NCBI GenBank assembly: GCA_949285915.1 | Contig: CASDZW010000009.1 | Location: 1-64,000 of the forward strand | Length of the DNA: 64,000 nucleotides | Reading direction: 5' to 3' | Origin: an uncultured Collinsella sp. | Lineage (GTDB): Bacteria > Actinomycetota > Coriobacteriia > Coriobacteriales > Coriobacteriaceae | Part shown: piece after piece, positions 16,712 to 24,701 of the stretch | How positions within the stretch are numbered: position 1 is the first letter of the stretch | Layout of the letters: each line of letters starts with the position of its first letter | The notes under the pieces: generated by a model | Databases searched by the model: none | What the model was told of the DNA's origin: nothing | What the model saw: only the letters and a program-made list of their open reading frames with translations | Position numbers and translations under genes: made by a program

Positions 16712-17374
16712 ATGAGTATGCGCAGCGCCACCAACAAGCGCACGCTGGAGCACGAGTACACCGGCGCCACCCGTAAGGGCGCCAGCTCCGCCAAGCCCGC
16801 CCGCGCGGCCGCAGGGTCGGTCCGCGTCGTTCCCGCCTCGGCAAAGGCGCGCCGCAAGGCAGCCGAGCGCGGCGAGAACCTCGAGGGTCTCTCCAAGGAG
16901 GAGAAGCGCGCCCGCAAGCGCGAGGAGCGCGCCCGTGAGGACCGTCTGTACGACGCCTCGAGCGTTCTGCTCAAGGCCGACGAGGACTACAACAAGTACC
17001 GCAAGATCTTCTGGGCGATCCTTGGTGTGGGCATGGCGGCCATCGTGGTGACGTGGTACGTGCTGCTGGGTGGCCAGCAGGATCACGTGGGTCAGAGCGG
17101 CAACCCGCTCGAGATTGTGGGCATTGTGGTCTCCTACGCCGCCATCATCGGCGCCTTTGTGTTCGACATGGTGAAGATCCGCCCCATCCGCAACTACTAC
17201 CGCTCCAAGGCCGAGGGCATGTCCGAGCGCAAGATCGCCGAGGTTCTCGCTGCGGCCTCGTCAAAGGGGTCTAAGGGCTCCGCCAAGGACGCCGCCGAGG
17301 TGGCGGAGGGTTCTGCGGGCACTTCGGTCGAGCCGGCCAAAAAGCCCAAGAAGAACCAGCGTTCTCGCAGGTAG
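16712..17374 (+). CDS. two-helix membrane protein with basic tails
   Basis: 220 residues. The N-terminal ~95 residues are highly charged and basic, with KEEKRARKREERAR-type coiled coil. Two membrane helices follow (about 98-118 and 134-154), and the tail is Lys/Ala/Ser-rich and ends in KKNQRSRR. The ATG directly abuts the purC stop, so it is probably co-transcribed with purC. I do not recognise the family. The charge pattern predicts both ends in the cytoplasm. Confidence 0.75.
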   Translation: MSMRSATNKRTLEHEYTGATRKGASSAKPARAAAGSVRVVPASAKARRKAAERGENLEGLSKEEKRARKREERAREDRLYDASSVLLKADEDYNKYRKIFWAILGVGMAAIVVTWYVLLGGQQDHVGQSGNPLEIVGIVVSYAAIIGAFVFDMVKIRPIRNYYRSKAEGMSERKIAEVLAAASSKGSKGSAKDAAEVAEGSAGTSVEPAKKPKKNQRSRR

Positions 17375-17407
17375 CCAAAGACATAGCACCCTGGCAGGAG
17401 GGTTAGT

Positions 17408-18688
17408 ATGATTCGAGTCGCACTGACCGTTGAGGACGCTCGTGCCGGCATGCGCAACCTCGCGCCCAAAATCGAGCGTTACGCGCGCCTCATCGTGCGC
17501 AAGGGCGTGAACGTCAAGCAGGGGCAAGAGGTTGTTGTGCAGGCGCCCGTGGAGTCAAACGCCTTTGTGCGCGTGCTTGTGCGCGAGGCGTACGCCGCCG
17601 GCGCCGGCCATGTGACAGTCATCTGGTCGGACGACGCGGTTACGCGCCTCACCTACGAAAACGTCGCGACCGCGTATTTTGAGAAGACGCCCTCCTGGCA
17701 GGTCGAGCAGCTCGATTCGCTCGCCCGCGCCGGCGCCTGCTTCATCTTTGTCGAGGGCTCCGACCCCGAGGCCCTCAAGGGCATTGACCCGACCAAGCCG
17801 GCAGCCGCCTCCAAGGCGCGCAACTCCCAGTGCAAGATCTACCGCCGCGGGCTCGACTTCAACATCAACCCCTGGTGTATCGCTGGGGCCCCCGTTGCGG
17901 CCTGGGCGCGCCACGTCTTCCCGGGTCTTGAGGACGAGGTCGCCATCTACAAGCTGTGGTGCGCCATCCTTTCTGCGGCGCGCGCCGATGGCGAGGACCC
18001 CGAGAGCGCCTGGGAGCTCCACGACGCGACCTTTGACAAGAACCTGCGTTTCTTGAACGAGCATCACTTCGACGCGCTCCGCTACACCGCCGATAACGGC
18101 ACCGACCTTACCATCGGCCTCACCGACCGCCACATCTGGGCGGGCGGCAAGGGCGAGACGCCCGAGGGTCACCCGTTCTTCCCGAACATCCCCACCGAGG
18201 AGGTCTTCACCTCGCCCGACCGCATGCGCGCCGACGGCATCGTCCACTCCGCGCTGCCGCTCATCCACCACGGCAACAAGGTGGACCGCTTCTGGCTGCG
18301 CTTTGAGGCGGGCAAGGTTGTCGACTACGGTGCGGAGCAGGGGCTTGAGACCCTGCGCTCCATCATCGAGACGGACGAGGGCGCCTCCCGCTTGGGCGAG
18401 GTTGCGCTCATCTCCAAGAACACGCCCATCCGCGAGAGTGACACGCTGTTCTTTGACACGCTCTACGACGAAAACGCGAGCTGCCACCTGGCGCTCGGCA
18501 TTGGTTTCCCCGAGTGTTACGAGGGCGGCTACGACATGGATGCCGAGACGCTCGCTGCTCACGGGGTGAACACCTCCGCCACGCACGTCGACTTTATGAT
18601 TGGCACCGACGATATGGACATCACCGGTATCATGGCAGACGGCACCGAGGTTCCGGTCTTCGTGAACGGGCAGTGGAGCTGGGAGTAG
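17408..18688 (+). CDS. M29-family leucyl aminopeptidase
   Basis: 426 residues, typical of the M29 (AmpS/AmpT/PepS) metallo-aminopeptidases, which bind two metals and remove N-terminal residues from peptides in the cytoplasm. Visible family motifs are KGVNVKQGQEVVV, PNIPTEEVFTSPDR, the metal-binding stretch E-T-D-E-G-A-S-R-L-G-E-V-A, DENASCHLALG and the terminal T-H-V-D-F-M-I-G. The ATG at 17408 follows GGCAGGAGGG. It may be co-transcribed with purC and the small membrane gene. Confidence 0.93.
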   Translation: MIRVALTVEDARAGMRNLAPKIERYARLIVRKGVNVKQGQEVVVQAPVESNAFVRVLVREAYAAGAGHVTVIWSDDAVTRLTYENVATAYFEKTPSWQVEQLDSLARAGACFIFVEGSDPEALKGIDPTKPAAASKARNSQCKIYRRGLDFNINPWCIAGAPVAAWARHVFPGLEDEVAIYKLWCAILSAARADGEDPESAWELHDATFDKNLRFLNEHHFDALRYTADNGTDLTIGLTDRHIWAGGKGETPEGHPFFPNIPTEEVFTSPDRMRADGIVHSALPLIHHGNKVDRFWLRFEAGKVVDYGAEQGLETLRSIIETDEGASRLGEVALISKNTPIRESDTLFFDTLYDENASCHLALGIGFPECYEGGYDMDAETLAAHGVNTSATHVDFMIGTDDMDITGIMADGTEVPVFVNGQWSWE

Positions 18689-18741
18689 TCTACTCGTTCC
18701 AGTACGTCGTCCTGTTCTCCAGTTCGCTGGCTGCGAATTCG

Positions 18742-18826
18742 AATCCGTACGTTTCTGTCGTTAGGGGCATCTTTTGCGTCAGAAACGTACGGATTTAATT
18801 TTGATGCGTCAGGAGCGTACGGATTA
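18742..18826. repeat. compact inverted plus direct repeat (type E2)
   Basis: AATCCGTACGTTTCTG (18742-18757) has its exact reverse complement at 18780-18795. A diverged third copy (GCGTCAGGAGCGTACGGATT) ends at 18825, in direct orientation to the second. The element lies in the 327-bp gap between the aminopeptidase gene and tRNA-Lys; the remainder of that gap shows no gene. Confidence 0.75.
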
Positions 18827-18976
18827 CAGAAACGTGTGGCGCGGATGAGCGGACGCGCCATGGCCCGCGCGATCCTTTTGGCGGCGCGCCTCCACGATCC
18901 GAGCTGGCAAAGGCACCCGCGCACTTTGCACGCCATGTGGCCCTTGCGGGCGCGAACCCCGGAAGGGCTCCAAACC

Positions 18977-19003
18977 AAAAACGCCCCCATGGTAGGGGGC
19001 GTT
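18977..19003 (-). terminator. terminator of tRNA-Lys
   Basis: On the minus strand AACGCCCCC pairs with GGGGGCGTT over a 6-nt loop and is followed by TTTGG, just downstream of the tRNA. Confidence 0.8.
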
Positions 19004-19015
19004 CGTATCAACGGG

Positions 19016-19088
19016 TGGGCCGTTAGGGGTTCGAACCCTAGACCTTGGGATTAAAAGTCCCCTGCTCTGCCAGCTGAGCTAACGGCCC
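19016..19088 (-). tRNA. tRNA-Lys (anticodon TTT)
   Basis: The reverse complement starts GGGCCGTTAGCTCAG. It has anticodon loop CTTTTAA (anticodon TTT) and T arm GGTTCGAACCC, and the acceptor arm closes with AACGGCCC. The 3' CCA is not encoded (CCC follows), so CCA must be added enzymatically, unlike the serine and glycine tRNAs here. Confidence 0.95.
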
Positions 19089-19287
19089 GCGTTTGCCATT
19101 GTAACACGACAGCTGCTTACACGCGCATCCACCTTACATATCCCTACGCTTACCGAGTAATGGCCGCCATGGTGCATCCGTTGCCGTATGATGCAAAATA
19201 CTGGGTGCGGTGCGCCCAGACACAACCGCCACCTCCTTGGCGTGCGGCGAACCGGTAGGCATGTCCCAACAGGAAGGACTGAATGCT

Positions 19288-20982
19288 ATGGCAGATGTAC
19301 ATGAGCTCCTTGACACATGGATTGCCAACGTCAAGGATGAGGAGCTTCTCTCCGAGCTCCAGGCTATGAAGGACGCGGGCGACGAGGACGCCATCACCGA
19401 TGCGTTCTTCCAGGACCTCGCCTTTGGCACGGCGGGCCTGCGCGGCACCATCGGCGCCGGCACCAACCGCATGAACATCTACACGGTCGGCCGCGCCACT
19501 CAGGGCTTTGCCGATTACCTCAACAAGAACTTTGAGAACCCCACCGTCGCCATCGCGCGCGACAGCCGCAACAAGGGCGAGCTCTTTGTTAAGACGACGG
19601 CTGCCATCCTCGCCGCCAACGGCGTTGTGGCCTATGTCTATCCCAAGATCAGCCCGGTGCCCACGCTCTCTTGGGCCACGCGCTACCTCAAGTGCTCCGG
19701 CGGCATCTGCATGACCGCTTCGCACAACCCCGCGCCCTACAACGGCTACAAGGCCTACGGCCCTGACGGCTGCCAGATCACCTCTGAGGCCGCCGACGCC
19801 ATCTCCGCCGCTATGGAGGCCACCAACCCCTTCACCGACGTCAAGACGATGGACTTTGACGAGGCCGTGGAGAAGGGCCTCGTTAAGTGGATTGACGACG
19901 AGGTGCTCGACGCCTACTACGACGCCGTTATCAAGTGCTCCGTCTCCAATCTTACCGATGAGCAGGTTGCGGGCGCGCCGCTCAAGCTCGTCTACACCCC
20001 GCTCAACGGCACGGGTCTCATCCCGGTGACGACCGTCCTCAACAAGGCCGGTATTACCGACATCACCATCGTGCCCGAGCAGAAGGACCCGGACGGTGAC
20101 TTCCCCACCTGCCCGTATCCCAACCCCGAGATTCGCGAGGCCATGCAGAAGGGCATCGACCTCTGCGCCGAGGTGCAGCCCGACCTCTTGCTCGCTACCG
20201 ATCCGGACGCCGACCGCGTGGGTGTTGCCTGCCAGGACGGCGACGACTACACGCTGCTTACCGGCAACGAGATGGGCGTGCTTTTGCTCGACTACATCTG
20301 CAAGATGCGCGCCGAGCGCGGCGAGGACCTTACCAACAAGGTCGCGGTGACCACCATCGTGTCCTCCGCTATGGTCGACGCTCTTGCCGCTGAGTACGGC
20401 TTTGAGCTCCGCCGCTGCCTCACCGGCTTCAAGTACATCGGCGACATCATCACCGGTCTCTCTGACGCCGGCGAGGTCGACCGCTACATCTTTGGCTTTG
20501 AGGAGAGCTACGGCTACCTCTCGGGCGACCATGTGCGCGACAAGGACGCCGTCAACGCGTCGCTGCTTATCTGCCAGATGGCCCAGTACTACAAGCTCCA
20601 GGGTCTGAACCTCGTCCAGGCCATGCGCGCGCTGTACGAGAAGTACGGTTACTACCACAACAAGACCATCTCGCTTTCCTACCCCGGCGCCGACGGTGCC
20701 GCCAAGATGGCGGGCATTATGGCCGCGCTCCGCGAGACCGCGCCGACCGAGATCGCCGGTTCGCCGGTTGAGGCTGTTGTTGACTACGGCGAGGGCGTGA
20801 ACGGTCTGCCCAAGGCTAACGTCATCGAGTTCGACCTCGAGGGCGGCAACAAGGCCATCGTCCGTCCGTCCGGCACCGAGCCCAAGATCAAGCTCTACAT
20901 CTTCGCCAAGGGCGAGGACGCCGCCGCGGCTGACGCACTTATGGATAAGATTGAGGAGGACGGTCGCAAGCTGCTCTCGTAG
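19288..20982 (+). CDS. phosphoglucomutase/phosphomannomutase
   Basis: 564 residues, the length of the bacterial alpha-phosphohexomutase subgroup that interconverts glucose (or mannose) 1- and 6-phosphate for glycogen and envelope sugars. It has the phosphoserine loop TASHNPAPYNGYK, the Mg-binding DPDADRVG, the sugar loop GFEESYGY and the phosphate-binding RPSGTEPKIKLY. I chose the ATG at 19288 because GGAAGGA lies 10 nt upstream and the protein then begins like other family members. In-frame starts at 19261 and 19210 also exist. The next gene is convergent. Confidence 0.93.
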   Translation: MADVHELLDTWIANVKDEELLSELQAMKDAGDEDAITDAFFQDLAFGTAGLRGTIGAGTNRMNIYTVGRATQGFADYLNKNFENPTVAIARDSRNKGELFVKTTAAILAANGVVAYVYPKISPVPTLSWATRYLKCSGGICMTASHNPAPYNGYKAYGPDGCQITSEAADAISAAMEATNPFTDVKTMDFDEAVEKGLVKWIDDEVLDAYYDAVIKCSVSNLTDEQVAGAPLKLVYTPLNGTGLIPVTTVLNKAGITDITIVPEQKDPDGDFPTCPYPNPEIREAMQKGIDLCAEVQPDLLLATDPDADRVGVACQDGDDYTLLTGNEMGVLLLDYICKMRAERGEDLTNKVAVTTIVSSAMVDALAAEYGFELRRCLTGFKYIGDIITGLSDAGEVDRYIFGFEESYGYLSGDHVRDKDAVNASLLICQMAQYYKLQGLNLVQAMRALYEKYGYYHNKTISLSYPGADGAAKMAGIMAALRETAPTEIAGSPVEAVVDYGEGVNGLPKANVIEFDLEGGNKAIVRPSGTEPKIKLYIFAKGEDAAAADALMDKIEEDGRKLLS

Positions 20983-20998
20983 CGCGGCTGGCGCGTCA

Positions 20999-21068
20999 TG
21001 ACCGGACCTTGCGACCGGTCATACTATGGCGACTCGGGCGGGCACCTTAGCGGGTGCCCGCCCTTTTT
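20999..21068 (+). terminator. tandem hairpins ending the phosphohexomutase gene
   Basis: TGACCGG/CCGGTCA (20999-21021) is followed by a strong GGGCGGGCACC/GGGTGCCCGCCC stem and a run of five T (21036-21068). The second hairpin is the intrinsic terminator. Confidence 0.88.
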
Positions 21069-21193
21069 CGTTGCTTGGACGCGGGGTGTTGCGGGTGTGC
21101 GGGACATGCAGCTGGCGTGCGGGGCGTGCAGCTGGCGAAAAGGCGCGTGTACGGTCCGGCACTGCACCTAAACATCGGCGCCGCGGTTGCCAC

Positions 21194-22423
21194 CTAGACG
21201 GCGGCGCTGAGATTGCGCGTGCGCTTGATGGTGGAAATGACGCGCTCGGCAAGCAGATCGATTTCTTCTGCCGTGATGTCGTCAGCAAGCGTGAGGCGAA
21301 GGCTTCCCAGCGCCCAGCGCGGGTCGGTGATGCCGAGCGCAGCGATAACGTGCGAGGGGCCGGTCTCGCCGGTTGAGCAGGCAGAGCCCGTTGCTGCCGC
21401 TACGCCGGCGCGGTCAAGGAGTACCACCAAAAGCTCGCCATCCACGTTATGGCAGACAAAGGATGCCGTGCCGGGCAGGCGATGCGCGGGATCGGGGTCG
21501 CCGGTCGGGCGCACATCGGGGACAGCATCGACGATGCGGCGGACGAGCTCGTCGCGCAGGTGCGCCAGGCGCTCGCGCCGCCCGGCGAGGTCCTCGACAG
21601 CCTCTTCGAGCGCGGCAGCAAGGCCTACGGCGCCGGCAACGTTCTCGGTGCCGGCGCGCTCGCCGCGCTCCTGCGCCCCGCCCTGGATGAGCGGGGGGAT
21701 AGAGAAGCCTTCGCGCAGGTAGAGCGCACCGGTACCGCGCGGACCGTGGAACTTATGGGCAGAGAGCGAGAGCGCGTCGACCCCAAGCTCGGCAACGTCG
21801 ACAGGGATATGGCCGACCGCCTGCACCGCATCGGTGTGGAAGGGCACCTGGTGCGCATGCGCGACGCGGACAAGCTCGCGCACGTCCTCAATGGTGCCGA
21901 CCTCGTTATTCGCAAGCATGATGGAGACGAGCGCGCAGGCAGGAGCGGTGACCCCTACCGCGCGATTCATGTCCTCAGCGTTGGCGAGCGCACGTTCAAG
22001 GTCGGCGGGGTCAACGTGGCCGAGGGTGTCCACGGGCAGATAGGTGACCTCGACGCCCTCGCGCTCAAGCGCCTCGCAGGTGTGGAGCACGGCATGGTGC
22101 TCGATGGCAGAGGTGATAAGGCGCACGGGTGCGCCTGCGCCGTAGAGGTCACGGAAGCGACGTACCGCGCCGCGGAGGACCCAGGTGTCCGATTCCGACC
22201 CACCGCTGGTGAAGTAAATCTCCTGCGCCTCGGCGCCAAGGGCCCGCGCTACGCGTTCGCGCGCGTCTGTAAGGGCGGCCGCGGCGTCGCGGGCGACGCG
22301 ATGGATGCCGCTCGGATTGCCAAACACGCTGGTTAGATAGGGCGTCATCGCCTCAAGCGCGCGCGGTGAGAGCGGCGTGGTGGCGGCGTTGTCGGCGTAG
22401 ATATACGGGGTGTTCTCGTCCAT
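21194..22423 (-). CDS. cysteine desulfurase (NifS/IscS family)
   Basis: 409 residues. It is a PLP enzyme that takes sulfur from cysteine for Fe-S clusters and tRNA thiolation. Present are YADNAATTPLS, the S-A-I-E-H-H segment, the Asp-Ala-Val-Gln motif (HTDAVQAVGH), the PLP lysine in LSAHKFHGPRGTG, and the active Cys loop ATGSACSTGE. The short loop places it with group I (NifS/IscS). I chose ATG 22423, which begins MDENTPYIYADNAATTP. A longer frame from 22471 overlaps the upstream gene. It could supply the Fe-S-rich redox locus at 4-11 kb, but it is not adjacent to it. Confidence 0.93.
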   Translation of the reverse strand: MDENTPYIYADNAATTPLSPRALEAMTPYLTSVFGNPSGIHRVARDAAAALTDARERVARALGAEAQEIYFTSGGSESDTWVLRGAVRRFRDLYGAGAPVRLITSAIEHHAVLHTCEALEREGVEVTYLPVDTLGHVDPADLERALANAEDMNRAVGVTAPACALVSIMLANNEVGTIEDVRELVRVAHAHQVPFHTDAVQAVGHIPVDVAELGVDALSLSAHKFHGPRGTGALYLREGFSIPPLIQGGAQERGERAGTENVAGAVGLAAALEEAVEDLAGRRERLAHLRDELVRRIVDAVPDVRPTGDPDPAHRLPGTASFVCHNVDGELLVVLLDRAGVAAATGSACSTGETGPSHVIAALGITDPRWALGSLRLTLADDITAEEIDLLAERVISTIKRTRNLSAAV

Positions 22424-22449
22424 GGTCGTTCCGGTCTTGCGTGAAAGCC

Positions 22450-22812
22450 TTAGCGGAGGATAACGAGCCACACGAACACGACGATGATGACAGCTAAAAC
22501 AAGCAGCGCAAGCAAGACGCGCGTGCGGCGCCGGGCGCGCTCTTGGCGCGACGAGAAGATGGCGCGGCCCCGCTTGGGAGTCTGGAGATAGCGGTCGTAA
22601 TGGAGGGGCGCCCGCTGCTCACTAACGGGGTGCGCGGGGCCTTGGGGCGCGGTACCCGGTGCGGCGCCGCGCGGTGCGCGACGTGCCGGTTCGGTAACGG
22701 GAAGATACTGAGGATCCGAGGTCGCGACGCCCATGTGGAGCCGGTGGGAGGAGGGGGTACCTGCGCGCTGGTCGACGCGCGGTCGCTCTCCCGTGTTGCC
22801 CAGGTTGTCCAT
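22450..22812 (-). CDS. small C-terminally anchored membrane protein
   Basis: 120 residues. A Pro/Arg/Ala-rich, probably disordered cytoplasmic region of ~95 residues ends in a very basic stretch (RQERARRRTR) and a single C-terminal helix (VLLALLVLAVIIVVFVWLVI). It lies 26 bp upstream of the cysteine desulfurase gene on the same strand, so the two are probably co-transcribed. The ATG at 22812 has GAGGGG upstream (an adjacent GTG at 22815 is possible), and a TACAAT -10-like sequence lies just beyond. No known family is recognised. Confidence 0.65.
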   Translation of the reverse strand: MDNLGNTGERPRVDQRAGTPSSHRLHMGVATSDPQYLPVTEPARRAPRGAAPGTAPQGPAHPVSEQRAPLHYDRYLQTPKRGRAIFSSRQERARRRTRVLLALLVLAVIIVVFVWLVILR

Positions 22813-22973
22813 CACGTGCCCCTCTATAGTCGGCTGGCGTTGAGGCTATTGTACGGTCTGAGGTGCGCCCGCCTGTCCTCAATCGCAAAACGTTGGCATA
22901 TTCACGGAGGGTTCATGGGGGCGACATGGGTCGGTGCTCTCTTCTGCGGGCGACGCATGCTCGCCTGTAAGCT

Positions 22974-23000
22974 AAATCTAAGTCAGGCATACTTAGATTT
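22974..23000. promoter_or_regulatory. 10-bp inverted repeat with 7-bp spacer, HAIR-like, upstream of hsp20
   Basis: AAATCTAAGT and ACTTAGATTT flank CAGGCAT and are perfectly complementary. HspR binds HAIR elements of the form CTTGAGT-N7-ACTCAAG. The spacing here is the same and the inner AGT-N7-ACT matches, but the outer bases differ. It sits about 130 bp before the hsp20 start, inside a 320-bp gap with no gene. Confidence 0.6.
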
Positions 23001-23132
23001 GATGATACTGTGACGCTTAAAAAATCTGTGACTGCGCGAATAGAACCGCCTTGCGCGGGCATAACAAAAGCGGTCAACGAAATCCCGCGACAGCGGACAT
23101 TGCCGCGGGTCGTCACTAAGGAGTGATCGGTT

Positions 23133-23561
23133 ATGTCTAGCATGGTTCCGTATCGTTCGGTTTTTGGTCTCCGTCCCTTCAACACGTCGCTGCTCGACGC
23201 GTTCGACGACATGATGGATTTCGCCCAGGCGCCGCTCGCCAAGGCGTTCCCCATCGATGTTGAGGACACGGGCGAGGGCTACGAGGTCAAGGCCTACCTC
23301 ACCGGCGTCAACAAGGACGACATTGACGTCGAGCTCAACGAGGGCCGTCTTTCCATCTCCGTTAACGTGGAGGAGAAGGAAGAGGACAAGGGCAAGAACT
23401 ACCTGCAGAAGGAGTTCACGTCCTACAGCGCCACGCGCGGTGTCTACCTCAAGGACGCTGCGAGCGAGGGCTTGGCAGCCAAGTACGCCGACGGCGTGCT
23501 GACGGTCACCGTGCCCAAGATCGTTGAGAAGAAGAACGTCACCAAGATCGCTATCGACTAA
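23133..23561 (+). CDS. Hsp20/alpha-crystallin small heat-shock protein
   Basis: 142 residues, the standard size. It is an ATP-independent chaperone that holds unfolding proteins. The alpha-crystallin domain is clear from about 38 to the end: I-D-V-E-D-T-G-E-G-Y-E-V-K-A-Y-L-T-G-V, the motif ADGVLTVTVPK, and a short C-terminal I-A-I-D in place of the usual I-x-I tail. AAGGAG precedes the ATG. The perfect inverted repeat at 22974-23000 is the likely heat-shock operator, and a good terminator follows. Confidence 0.93.
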   Translation: MSSMVPYRSVFGLRPFNTSLLDAFDDMMDFAQAPLAKAFPIDVEDTGEGYEVKAYLTGVNKDDIDVELNEGRLSISVNVEEKEEDKGKNYLQKEFTSYSATRGVYLKDAASEGLAAKYADGVLTVTVPKIVEKKNVTKIAID

Positions 23562-23626
23562 ACGCAGCCCGAGCTGCTGCGGATGATGCCACGGTCAAGG
23601 CCGTCTGAGCGTTGATAAGACACGAG

Positions 23627-23659
23627 AAGGGGAGAGCCTCGAGAGGGGCTCTCCCCTTT
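23627..23659 (+). terminator. hsp20 terminator
   Basis: AAGGGGAGAGCC pairs with GGGCTCTCCCCTT across a short loop, followed by T-rich GGTGTGT. It is strong and GC-rich. Confidence 0.8.
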
Positions 23660-23689
23660 GGTGTGTATCTGCATGATACGAGCTAGATT

Positions 23690-23784
23690 GTCCAACTTGG
23701 CGAGTTGGACCGATTTCGTTTAGGGAGTTGGACTGATTTTGTTTGGGGAGTTGGCCGAATTTCGTTTGGCGATTTGGACGATTG
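23690..23784. repeat. 23-bp tandem repeat (about 3.6 units) led by an inverted repeat
   Basis: Units start at 23700, 23723, 23746 and 23769, exactly 23 bp apart, with the shared pattern G-N-GAGTTGGAC-N-GATTTCGTTT. The last unit is diverged. The first unit overlaps a perfect inverted repeat GTCCAACT/AGTTGGAC (23690-23710). The array fills the gap between the convergent hsp20 and metallo-beta-lactamase-fold genes and ends 8 bp before the latter's stop. It is not CRISPR-like because there are no spacers. Confidence 0.8.
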
Positions 23785-23791
23785 CGTGGCC

Positions 23792-24655
23792 CTAGCCGAC
23801 GCTGATTGGCCGGTTTTGACCGGCGGCGCGGATGCGCAGCGGCGGCAGGCCGGGCTGGCGCGCGAGCGTGGCGGAGCTTCCGAGTTCGTTGTCGAGAGTC
23901 GCGCCGAGTGCCTCGGCGAGCGCGCGTACGGCAAGGCTCGGGCGATTATTCTCTTGCGAGATGTGCATTGCCACCACGTCTTGGGTGCGTTCGGTCACAA
24001 GCTCGCGCACGGCTTTTGCCGCCTGCGCGTTGGAGAGGTGGCCGCGCTCGCTGATGATGCGGTCCTGCAGGTAGCGCGGGTAGGAGCCGGTGCGGAGCAT
24101 TGGCACGTCATGGTTTGACTCCAGCGCGAGCACGCGCACGTCCGCCAGTGCGCGGAGGGCGCCGGTGGTCAGCGCACCGGTGTCCGTCGCAAAGCCGATG
24201 GCGTCGCCCGCGCACTCAAAGCGAAAGCCCACAGGATTCACCACGTCGTGGGTATTGGGAAACGTTACGATTCGCACGCCGACAACATCGAGCACATCGC
24301 CCGGCATGAAGGCCTGAAACGGCAGCGCGGCAAGGTACGGCCGCGCCTCGGCGGTGCCGTTGCTCGCCCAGAGCTCGCCCTCAAAACGGCGGCACCACAC
24401 CGAAACGCCGCTCACGTGGTCGGAGTGCTCGTGCGTGAGAATGAGCGCGCGCACGCGGCCCTCGTCAAGGTCGAGCTCGTGCATGCGCGAGATGGTCTCG
24501 CGCCGCGAGAAACCGTTGTCGATCATGATGAAGCCCTCCGGCCCCTCGACAAGCGCGCAGTTGCCCTTTGACCCACTGCCCAGAATATGCAGGCGAAGCG
24601 CGTGGGGCGCGGGCGTGTGCGGGGAGTTGCTCGGGAGTGTTTTGGATGTCATCAT
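23792..24655 (-). CDS. metallo-beta-lactamase-fold hydrolase (YycJ/WalJ-like)
   Basis: 287 residues. It has the signature L-T-H-E-H-S-D-H and upstream L-G-S-G-S-K-G-N-C of the YycJ/WalJ subgroup, plus N-T-H-D, F-A-T-D-T-G and the late L-E-S-N-H-D motif that together ligate two metals. Family members are thought to act as DNA-repair exonucleases or wall-stress-linked phosphodiesterases. Here there is no WalK/WalR neighbour, and the C-terminal ~30 residues are extra. It is divergent from tilS. The start at 24655 has an adjacent ATG in frame. Confidence 0.9.
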   Translation of the reverse strand: MMTSKTLPSNSPHTPAPHALRLHILGSGSKGNCALVEGPEGFIMIDNGFSRRETISRMHELDLDEGRVRALILTHEHSDHVSGVSVWCRRFEGELWASNGTAEARPYLAALPFQAFMPGDVLDVVGVRIVTFPNTHDVVNPVGFRFECAGDAIGFATDTGALTTGALRALADVRVLALESNHDVPMLRTGSYPRYLQDRIISERGHLSNAQAAKAVRELVTERTQDVVAMHISQENNRPSLAVRALAEALGATLDNELGSSATLARQPGLPPLRIRAAGQNRPISVG

Positions 24656-24701
24656 GGCTCTTTCGTTACGGATACAATGGGTGCGAGGCTAGGAGGTGCA
24701 C

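Noticed and set aside
14894-17086. A 730-codon minus-strand frame over the kinase, purC and the next gene
   Set aside because: Antisense shadow of well-supported plus-strand genes.
23690-23784. Possible CRISPR array
   Set aside because: The 23-bp units are contiguous with no unique spacers, and no cas gene is present.
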